A stretch of 64,000 nt of DNA. Origin: Bacteroidales bacterium. Lineage in GTDB: Bacteria > Bacteroidota > Bacteroidia > Bacteroidales > Paludibacteraceae. Location: contig SUXE01000003.1 of assembly GCA_015061115.1 (NCBI GenBank), positions 186,001-250,000 of the forward strand. Reading direction: 5' to 3'. Shown here one piece after another: positions 53,923 to 61,588 of the stretch. Below the pieces are notes generated by a model. It had not been told where the DNA came from. It searched no databases and was given only the letters and a program-made list of their open reading frames with translations. A program made the position numbers and the translations under genes. Numbering within the stretch: position 1 is the first letter of the stretch; each line of letters starts with the position of its first letter.

Positions 53923-56900
53923 TTATTTTGTTATGATCAATTTCTTGACGACAGTCTCACCATCGATAGTTGCCTTAACAAAGTAGACTCCTGTAGGTAG
54001 AGACGATACGTCTACTCTAGACTCGTTGGCTTTTGCTACCACATCTCCAATAGTGTTGAAGATCATAACATTTTCTACCTCGCCTTCACTGATTATATAG
54101 ATTTCTGTCGACGCTGGGTTTGGCATAATTGTGAATGCCTCTGTATCACTGTATGTAGCCACGTTTGTAATTTCTGCGTCGTCGCCATCGCCGTTTCTCA
54201 AATTGCCAAGCGTGAGTTTCTGTCCTTTCCACGACATACTAGCGCAAGTGTATTCGATAGATCCTGTACCTCCACCTACTTCACAAAGTAGTTTGCAGTC
54301 GTAGATGTAACCCATCTTGACACCGAGCTTTTCCCAATTCTTGAAGTGTTCACTCACGTTTATAATTCCACAAGTCTGATAAGATGAACGTACTGCGAAG
54401 ATCTGTTTGAAACTAGCGGATCCTTCGATACAAGGAGCGTTGATTCTTTGTCCTACCATCAATGTGTATTCTACGCCATCAACTTTGTATGTTCCTATTT
54501 TATTGGTGCCCCAGAACAAATCTTCACTGTCAGGAGTGAAAGTGTCGTCGACGATATAGTACTCAATCATAGGGCTCTTAGTCCATCCGTAGACGCCGAT
54601 GTATGAATAGCTTCCACCTCCGTCGCCACTCTTAATATAGTTGTAGATGGCGTATATCTGACCTAAATCGGTATATTTCTTTGATGCCTTCGCATCGTAG
54701 TAACCTACGCGAGCCAAGAAGTCACCTGTGTTGTCCCATTCTGCTTTGAATGCACAACCTGCTTCGCCTCCGAACAACGTCATGCTACCATTGTTTCTTT
54801 CTCCCCACATCTCTGCGTTATAACCATTGCCGACATCCCTCAGACAGTTGCTAGTGATGGTCGTTCCACCAGAATAATTAGTTGTGTATGAACAAGGGTT
54901 GATGTTAATGGAATCGCTTTCTGCCTCTTCCTCTTCTTCTTCCTCGACGGCACTGCTACAATTCAACTTGCCGAGTGAACTGTTCTGTCCATCCCACGAC
55001 ATGCTAGCACAAGTGTATTCGATAGAACCTGTGCCTCCACCAACTTCACATTGGATCTTACATGAGTATAAACCTCCCATCTTGACACCGAGTTTTTCCC
55101 AATTCTTGAAATGCTCAGTCACGTTAATTTTTCCGCAAGTCTGATAAGATGAACGTACTGCGAAGATCTGTTTGAAATCAGCCATTCCTTCAATACATGC
55201 GGCACCGAATCTTTGACCTTCCATCAAAGTATACTTTACTCCATCAACTGTGTAAGTTCCAATTTCTTCTGCACCATAGAACATGCCGCTTCCGTCTGGA
55301 GTGAATGAGTCGTCTACAATATAGTACTCAATCAAAGGATTTTTTGTCCATCCATAGATGCCGATATAAGAATAGGTTCCACCGCCTGTGCCTGTCTTAG
55401 AGTAGTTGTAGACGGCATAGATTTCGCCTAAGTCAGTGTATTTCTTAGAGGCAGGAGCGTCATAGTAACCGACTTGAACCAAGAAGTCGCCAGCATTATC
55501 CCAATCAGCTTTGAAAGCACAGTCAGCTTTGTTTCCGAATACTGTCGTGCTTCCATTATTCATCTCGCTCCACTTTTCAACAGTGTAGCCATTTCCGACA
55601 GAACGTATACAGTTGCTAGTGATGGTTGTTCCGCCAGAATATTTTGTTGTGTATGTGCTTGGGTCGACGCAATCAGAAGGAGTGCCAGGATCAACACTGC
55701 CGTTACAGTTCAACTTGCCGAGTGAACTTTTCTGACCCTTCCAAGACATACTAGCGCAAGTGTATTCGATAGATCCAGTGCCTCCACCTACTTCACATAG
55801 GAATTTACATGAGTAGAGACCTCCCATCTTGACACCGAGCTTTTCCCAATTCATGAAATGCTCACTCACGTTGATCTTTCCGCAAGTCTGATAAGAAGAG
55901 CGGACAGCAAATATCTGTTTGAAATTGGCGGTTCCTTCAATACATGGAGCATTGACCCTTGTGCCTACTCTCAATGTGTACATTACTCCATCAACTGTGT
56001 ATGTTCCTATTTCTTCCGTGCCATAGAACAATTTGTCGCTGTCAGGAGTGAAAGTGTCGTCCACAATATAGTATTCAATCAAAGGATTCTTAGTCCATCC
56101 ATAAATGCCGATATAAGAATAGGTTCCACCGCCTGTGCCTGTCTTAGAGTAGTTGTAGACGGCATGGATTTCGCCTAAATCAGTGTATTCCTTAGTGGCT
56201 GATCCATCATAGTAACCTACTTGAGCCAAGAAGTCGCCGGAATTCTCCCAATTAGCTTTGAAAGCACAGTCGGCACCGTCTCCGAATACCGTCGTGCTTC
56301 CATTATTCATTTCACTCCACTTTTCAACAGTGTAGCCATTTCCGACAGAACGTATACAGTTGCTAGTGATGGTTGTTCCGCCAGAATATTTTGTTGTGTA
56401 TGTGCTTGGGTCGACGCAATCAGAAGGAGTGCCAGGATCAACACTGCCGTTACTATTCGGTTTGCCGAACGAACTGTTCTGACCCTTCCACGACATACTT
56501 GCACATGTGTATTCGATAGAACCTGTGCCTCCGCCAACTTCACAATGTATCTTACAGTCGTAGATGTTGCCCATCTTGATACCTAGATTCTCCCAATTCT
56601 TGAAATGTTCAGTCACGTTGATAGAACCGCAGGTTTGATATGATGAGCGGACTGCGAACACTTGTTTGAAACTTGTGTTTCCAAGAATGGATGGGTAATT
56701 GTTTCTTATTCCTACCTTCAATGTATACTCTACGCCGTCAACCTTGTATGTTCCTTTAGTCTCTGTGTCCCAGAACATGCCGTCGCCGTCAGGAGTGAAG
56801 GAATCGTCCACAATATAGTATTCAATCGTTGGATTCTTGGTCCAGCCGTATACACCGATGTAAGAATATTTTCCTCCACCGTCTCCTTTCTTAGAATAGT

Positions 56901-58134
56901 TGTAGACGGCATAGATCTCACCTAAATCTGTATATTCCTTTGATGCCTTTCCATCGTAATAACCTACACGTGCCAAAAAGTCTCCAGAGTTGTCCCAGTT
57001 TGCCTTGAAAGCACAGTCTGCTTTGCCTCCGAACACTGTCATGCTACCTGAATTTGTTTCTCTCCATAATTCTGCATTATAGCCATTGCCTAGATCCTTT
57101 ACAGCGTTGTCTGCGATGATTGATCCGTCAGAATAAGCTGTTGTGTTTGAGCATGGATCGAAACTGTCTGAAGAGCCACCTTGTCCTACTTCTCCGGAAC
57201 GAACTTTGTTGAAGAAACTGATCATCTCGTCTGTGTAGTCTTCGACCACTTCATGTCCGTAATCTGAGTTGTACCACTCAACATAGACGCCTGCTTTTAT
57301 GAGATTGTCCCTATATTTCTCTGCCTCGCAGACGGGAACGATGTTGTCGTTTGTGCCATGACAGATCATGTGAGGCACATCTTTGGCATCAAGATATGTG
57401 GTGGCAGCGAGTGACGCGTGTTGGTCAGGACACTCCTCAGGTGTACAACCGCCTAGTATCTCGTTTTCTGGTGATATGTTGATGGGATTGCCGCATGTCT
57501 TGTCTCTGCTGTCGACTGGACCAGACCAGTCACATACAGCGTCGACTCTACTGCTTTCCGCTCTGAAATTTCCAAGGGAGCCTTCGATATCAATCGACTC
57601 TTTGCCAACATACACCACTTTTTCGTCGTTAGTGACTCCCATCATAGAAGCCAAGTGACCTCCAGAAGAGTATCCGGAGATGGCTATGAATGAATCGTCA
57701 ATCTTTAAAGCCTTTTTGTTTCCACGTAGATAGCGGACAACTGCTTTGATGTCGTTGATCTGAGCTGGCCACAACGCATCATTGAGAGATCTGTGGTTCG
57801 GAGTGACGAAGATATATCCTGCCTTTAGTGCGGCCAGTCCCACCGTTCCCAGGTCTGCAGAACCTTTACTGTTGTCGCTTCTCCAAGCACTTCCATATAT
57901 ATGGATGATCACATTGTGAGTCTCCTTGCCATCGTCAGGATAATAGATGTCAAGTTTGTGGCCGATAAGACCGTCGCCCACATAATCTATGTCAGCCTCC
58001 TTTGGATAACTAAAAATAGAACTAGATGATGCACCTTCATCACCGTTGACGCCAATTTCGCCATCCGTTTGGGCGAATGCTGTTGTACAACTGATTGCAG
58101 CCGTAAACAAGGTAGTGATAATGTGTTTTTTCAT
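53923..58134 (-). CDS. Secreted esterase fused to four tandem GH11 xylanase domains
   Basis: A 1403-residue product. Signal peptide 1-21. An alpha/beta-hydrolase esterase (about 45-310) follows, of the feruloyl/acetyl-esterase type. It has VIIHIYGSAW, nucleophile Ser in SGYSSGGHLAS, Asp in HGTNDNIVP and His in YGHEV. Four GH11 endo-xylanase domains lie near 328-550, 576-798, 823-1050 and 1080-1303. Each keeps the nucleophile Glu (NPLIEYYIVDD) and the acid/base Glu (CEVGGGTGS). An acidic linker (EEEEEEE) precedes domain 4. The T9SS type-A sorting domain (about 1318-1403) targets the outer membrane or medium. It would debranch and cut xylan in one polypeptide. Domains 2 and 3 are almost identical, so duplication is recent. 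Confidence 0.9.
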   Translation of the reverse strand: MKKHIITTLFTAAISCTTAFAQTDGEIGVNGDEGASSSSIFSYPKEADIDYVGDGLIGHKLDIYYPDDGKETHNVIIHIYGSAWRSDNSKGSADLGTVGLAALKAGYIFVTPNHRSLNDALWPAQINDIKAVVRYLRGNKKALKIDDSFIAISGYSSGGHLASMMGVTNDEKVVYVGKESIDIEGSLGNFRAESSRVDAVCDWSGPVDSRDKTCGNPINISPENEILGGCTPEECPDQHASLAATTYLDAKDVPHMICHGTNDNIVPVCEAEKYRDNLIKAGVYVEWYNSDYGHEVVEDYTDEMISFFNKVRSGEVGQGGSSDSFDPCSNTTAYSDGSIIADNAVKDLGNGYNAELWRETNSGSMTVFGGKADCAFKANWDNSGDFLARVGYYDGKASKEYTDLGEIYAVYNYSKKGDGGGKYSYIGVYGWTKNPTIEYYIVDDSFTPDGDGMFWDTETKGTYKVDGVEYTLKVGIRNNYPSILGNTSFKQVFAVRSSYQTCGSINVTEHFKNWENLGIKMGNIYDCKIHCEVGGGTGSIEYTCASMSWKGQNSSFGKPNSNGSVDPGTPSDCVDPSTYTTKYSGGTTITSNCIRSVGNGYTVEKWSEMNNGSTTVFGDGADCAFKANWENSGDFLAQVGYYDGSATKEYTDLGEIHAVYNYSKTGTGGGTYSYIGIYGWTKNPLIEYYIVDDTFTPDSDKLFYGTEEIGTYTVDGVMYTLRVGTRVNAPCIEGTANFKQIFAVRSSYQTCGKINVSEHFMNWEKLGVKMGGLYSCKFLCEVGGGTGSIEYTCASMSWKGQKSSLGKLNCNGSVDPGTPSDCVDPSTYTTKYSGGTTITSNCIRSVGNGYTVEKWSEMNNGSTTVFGNKADCAFKADWDNAGDFLVQVGYYDAPASKKYTDLGEIYAVYNYSKTGTGGGTYSYIGIYGWTKNPLIEYYIVDDSFTPDGSGMFYGAEEIGTYTVDGVKYTLMEGQRFGAACIEGMADFKQIFAVRSSYQTCGKINVTEHFKNWEKLGVKMGGLYSCKIQCEVGGGTGSIEYTCASMSWDGQNSSLGKLNCSSAVEEEEEEEAESDSININPCSYTTNYSGGTTITSNCLRDVGNGYNAEMWGERNNGSMTLFGGEAGCAFKAEWDNTGDFLARVGYYDAKASKKYTDLGQIYAIYNYIKSGDGGGSYSYIGVYGWTKSPMIEYYIVDDTFTPDSEDLFWGTNKIGTYKVDGVEYTLMVGQRINAPCIEGSASFKQIFAVRSSYQTCGIINVSEHFKNWEKLGVKMGYIYDCKLLCEVGGGTGSIEYTCASMSWKGQKLTLGNLRNGDGDDAEITNVATYSDTEAFTIMPNPASTEIYIISEGEVENVMIFNTIGDVVAKANESRVDVSSLPTGVYFVKATIDGETVVKKLIITK

Positions 58135-58166
58135 GATAAAAGCATTAATTTATTTTTAAGGCATAA

Positions 58167-58228
58167 CAAAAATAGAGAAACTGTTTTTTTCAAAGTATGA
58201 AAAAACGGGCAATGCATAACGATTTTTT
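58167..58228 (-). promoter_or_regulatory. Promoter and shared element upstream of the tetra-GH11 gene
   Basis: The -7 box TATTTTTG is at 58167-58174. Upstream, an element (58196-58228; minus strand core TTGCCCGTTTTTTCATA) recurs before the paralogue at 61244-61276 at the identical distance from its -7 box. Confidence 0.6.
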
Positions 58229-58490
58229 CTTTTGGGCACGTTCCACCTAGTTTTATTTGTTTTTTCAAAAGAATTGATTGATTTTTAAGACATTTTTATT
58301 TGAGTTAGTGACTGTTCAAATTAATTTAACGTGACTCCGACGAATTGTAATCTTCAAATTCGCAATAACGAGCAATCATAAAAAGAAAGGCTTTTTTCCA
58401 CTTTCTGATTGAATCCTTATCTCTTTTTCTCATAAAAAGACGAAGTCTTTCTCTGTAAACTTTTTCTCTCTGTGGTTTTATTAAATTTAT

Positions 58491-58552
58491 GTGCTCGCCT
58501 TACGGCTCGCATTTGGGGAGAGGTTAGGGCGTTCCGCCCTTAACAATCCTCA
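58491..58552 (-). repeat. Two-hairpin intergenic repeat, copy 6
   Basis: Inverted copy with a perfect AGGGCG-GAA-CGCCCT first hairpin on the minus strand and GCC-GTAA-GGC second hairpin. The remainder of 58229-58567 shows no gene. Confidence 0.75.
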
Positions 58553-58567
58553 ACTTTATATGATTCA

Positions 58568-58601
58568 TAAAAAAAGAGCCGAAAGCATTGCCTTCGACTC
58601 T
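58568..58601 (-). terminator. Terminator of the CBM6-GH11 esterase gene
   Basis: Same stem as at 53858 (AGAGTCGAA with TTCGGCTCT on the minus strand) followed by seven T. Confidence 0.82.
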
Positions 58602-58636
58602 TTCCTCAAAATAGTTGCGTTTCTAAAACTAGCTTT

Positions 58637-61156
58637 TTATTTTACAGCCAATCTTTCCACGTATACCTCGCCTGACGCTGTGCAGACCTTTACGAAGTAT
58701 ATTCCAGATGGCACTGACAACTCAAGTAGGTTAGTGTTGTTTTGTGAAGATACAACCTGACCAATTGCGTTGATTAATTCCACTTTCTCGATATCCTCGT
58801 TACATCTGATAGTTACGAAACTCTCTGCTGGATTTGGAGTCAAGACAATGTTGTTGACTTTTTCATTGTTGAACTCTTCTACGTTAGCCAGTTCTCCGAT
58901 CCACATTGTGCCGTATCTCATTTCGAACGATCCCTGTCCGCCACCTGCTTCACAAAGAAGCTTACAGTCGTAAAGCTGACCTGTCTCGATCTCTTTTACT
59001 CCCAATCTTGCCCACTGACGGAAGTGCTCGCTGACGTTGATGTGTCCGCAATTTCTTGCTCCACCTCTACCACCGTCGCCTCTTGCCGCGAATATCTGAG
59101 GGAAGTCCTGATCTTTACCTGTGATGTTAGGAGCGTTGTAACGCATACCTTTATATAGCGTGTATGTGTCGCCGTCCACTGTATATGTTCCTACTTTGTT
59201 CGCACCGTAGTACATGCCTCCCTGGCCGTATGCGAATGAATTCTCAACGATATAGTATTCAACCATTGTCGCAACTGTCCATCCGTAGATACCGATGTAT
59301 GAGTAGCCACCGCCTGAACCTGACATTGTGAAGTTGAATTCAGCGTGGATGTCGCCGTCAAGACTCTTATATGTCTTGCCACTATTCTGTCCCCACATAT
59401 AGCCGACACGTGCAAGATAGTCGCTTGTTCCGTTCCAGCTGCACTTGAATGCACAATCTTGATCAGGATATACTGTCATCGAGTTGTTTCCTCCCTGATA
59501 CCATTGCTCTACATTGAATCCGTTTTTGCCGATATTCTTGATTGTGTTTCCAGAGATGGCTGTTCCATTGCCAGAAAGAGCAGGGAAGTCGCCGCATGCA
59601 TTATCTGCTGGATGACCGCCACCTTGACTGCCACCTCCTGGATTAGAGGCTTTTATTTCCTCTTTTGAGATTAGGATATAGTCGATGTTTGTGTTTTTTG
59701 CTCCGACTTCCATCTTCATCACGTGTGTGCCGGCGGAGAGTGTGATTTTGCTTGACGCTACGCCCATTGCGTAAGTGTCCCAATCGTTGCTTACTCCGCT
59801 ACCTGTGATGGATGCTGCCTTCTTATCGTCGACAAAGAGTGTTATGACTGGATTGCCTGAACCGTTAGACATGTTTGCACCGACGTAGTAATCGCCATCT
59901 TCCTTTACATCGATAGTGTATACTAGCCACTCGTCTGTTGTTGTGTATCCAACGGCAATTCCGTCGCCTGCCTTTACTAGATCAACTTCTTCTGTAGATC
60001 TGAAAGAGACATCTCCCTGATTCTTAGTGTCTGCATCATTATATGCCTTGCCCGAACCTCCTTCGTCGTATAGCTCACACTCGATTTTGCCAGGAACGCT
60101 TGCTGCTGTGCCATCGTATGGAGACGTAGTGGTTGAACCGCCTTGTTCTTCACCGCCACCCTGCTGGCCGCCACCTTGTTCTTCACCGCCGCCTTGCTGA
60201 CCTCCGCCTTGTTCGCCTTTCTCCGAACGGATTTTGTTGAAGAACTTGATCATCTCATCTGTGTAGTCGCCGTTCACCTGATGACCATGACCTGGGTTGT
60301 ACCACTCAACGTAAACGCCAGCTGCCTTAAGTTTGTTGGCATACTTCTCACCCTCACAGCTTGGCACGATATTATCTGTAGTACCGTGGCATATCATGTG
60401 AGGTACGTCTTTTGAGTCGACGTATGTGTTAGTACCAAGAGACGCATGCTTGTCAGGACACTGCTGTGGACCGCATCCACCGACCATGTCGTTTTCTGGT
60501 GACATGTTGATAGGGTTACCGCATGTCTTGTCTCTACAGTCTACTGGACCAGACCAGTCACAAACGGCGTCGACGCTACTGCTTTCGTTTGTGAACTTTC
60601 CAAGATTGCCCTCGATGTCAATTGATACGCTTCCAATATTCACCACTTTCTCACCGTTAGTGACACCCATCATAGAAGCCAAGTGACCACCTGAAGAGAA
60701 TCCTGAGATACCGATGAACGAATCGTCGATTTTAAGTTCCTCTTTATTTCCACGAAGATAGCGGACAACAGCCTTGATATCATTGATCTGAGCTGGCCAC
60801 AAAGCGTCGTTGTAAGTTCTGTGGTTAGGAGTGACGAAGATATATCCAGCCTCCAACGCAGCCTTACCTACAGTTCCGTGGTCTGCTGATCCCTTGCTGT
60901 CGTTGCTTCCCCACGCACTACCATAGATATGGATGATGACGTTATGGGTTGCCTTTCCATCGTTAGGATAGTAGATATCCAATTTATGACCCACGTGATT
61001 GTCACCGACATAGTCGATGTTTTGTTTGTTTGTGTAGCTTGATAGAGAGCCTGAACCAGCACCTCCACCACCTCCGAAATCGAAACCTCCGAATTGAGCG
61101 AAGGTCATTGAGCAACAAAGAGACGTTGCAAGCAATGTAATAATGTGTTTTTTCAT
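58637..61156 (-). CDS. Secreted esterase-CBM6-GH11 xylanase fusion
   Basis: An 839-residue product. Signal peptide 1-20. The esterase domain (about 36-309) has SGFSSGGHLAS as nucleophile elbow, HGTTDNIVP and GHGHQV. A Gly/Gln/Glu-rich linker spans about 311-345. A CBM6-like carbohydrate-binding module (about 347-499) has KIECELYDEGGSGKAYNDAD, DEWLVYTIDVKEDGDYYVG and NIDYILI. One GH11 domain (about 519-749) has nucleophile Glu in ATMVEYYIVEN and acid/base Glu in CEAGGGQGSFE. A T9SS type-A tail closes the protein. It binds, deesterifies and cleaves xylan outside the cell. It is a paralogue of both neighbours. Confidence 0.9.
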   Translation of the reverse strand: MKKHIITLLATSLCCSMTFAQFGGFDFGGGGGAGSGSLSSYTNKQNIDYVGDNHVGHKLDIYYPNDGKATHNVIIHIYGSAWGSNDSKGSADHGTVGKAALEAGYIFVTPNHRTYNDALWPAQINDIKAVVRYLRGNKEELKIDDSFIGISGFSSGGHLASMMGVTNGEKVVNIGSVSIDIEGNLGKFTNESSSVDAVCDWSGPVDCRDKTCGNPINMSPENDMVGGCGPQQCPDKHASLGTNTYVDSKDVPHMICHGTTDNIVPSCEGEKYANKLKAAGVYVEWYNPGHGHQVNGDYTDEMIKFFNKIRSEKGEQGGGQQGGGEEQGGGQQGGGEEQGGSTTTSPYDGTAASVPGKIECELYDEGGSGKAYNDADTKNQGDVSFRSTEEVDLVKAGDGIAVGYTTTDEWLVYTIDVKEDGDYYVGANMSNGSGNPVITLFVDDKKAASITGSGVSNDWDTYAMGVASSKITLSAGTHVMKMEVGAKNTNIDYILISKEEIKASNPGGGSQGGGHPADNACGDFPALSGNGTAISGNTIKNIGKNGFNVEQWYQGGNNSMTVYPDQDCAFKCSWNGTSDYLARVGYMWGQNSGKTYKSLDGDIHAEFNFTMSGSGGGYSYIGIYGWTVATMVEYYIVENSFAYGQGGMYYGANKVGTYTVDGDTYTLYKGMRYNAPNITGKDQDFPQIFAARGDGGRGGARNCGHINVSEHFRQWARLGVKEIETGQLYDCKLLCEAGGGQGSFEMRYGTMWIGELANVEEFNNEKVNNIVLTPNPAESFVTIRCNEDIEKVELINAIGQVVSSQNNTNLLELSVPSGIYFVKVCTASGEVYVERLAVK

Positions 61157-61214
61157 GACAAATTAATTAGTATTAGATTTGTTATTGTGTTAGATGTTCC
61201 TTGTTGAACGATAG

Positions 61215-61276
61215 CAAAGATAGAGAACATAAATTCTTTGATGTATGAAAAAACGGGCAACACTTAACGATTTTTT
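61215..61276 (-). promoter_or_regulatory. Promoter and shared element upstream of the CBM6-GH11 gene
   Basis: The -7 box TATCTTTG is at 61215-61222. The element at 61244-61276 matches that at 58196-58228 in sequence (CGTT, TTGCCCGTTTTTTCATA) and in spacing. Nothing else is recognised in 61277-61533. Confidence 0.6.
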
Positions 61277-61533
61277 TCTTTTTAGACGGAATGCCTTTTT
61301 TTATCTATCGACATTTGTATTTGAAATACAAAATATGTTTTTGCTTTGTTTTACTTATGTGAAAAAATGAGTGAAATGGCCTTCTTGGCATCTTAAAAAT
61401 CACAAATAGCCATCGGTTCCTTTATTCATTTTGAGGAAAAAAGTGAAGCTTTCGGGCAAAAAGGTAAATTCCCATTTCACTTAAAGTGCCTTTCTTGCGA
61501 TATCTTTGTCGTAAGGGAAGAAAAGAAAGAAAA

Positions 61534-61558
61534 GAGCCGAAAGCATAGCTTCCGACTC
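61534..61558 (-). terminator. Terminator of the CE6-CBM6 esterase gene
   Basis: On the minus strand GAGTCGGAAGC pairs with GCTTTCGGCTC (two wobbles) around TAT, followed by a T-rich tail. Related to the terminators of the two paralogues. Confidence 0.78.
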
Positions 61559-61588
61559 TCCCTTTTGAAATAGTATAAGATTTATCAT

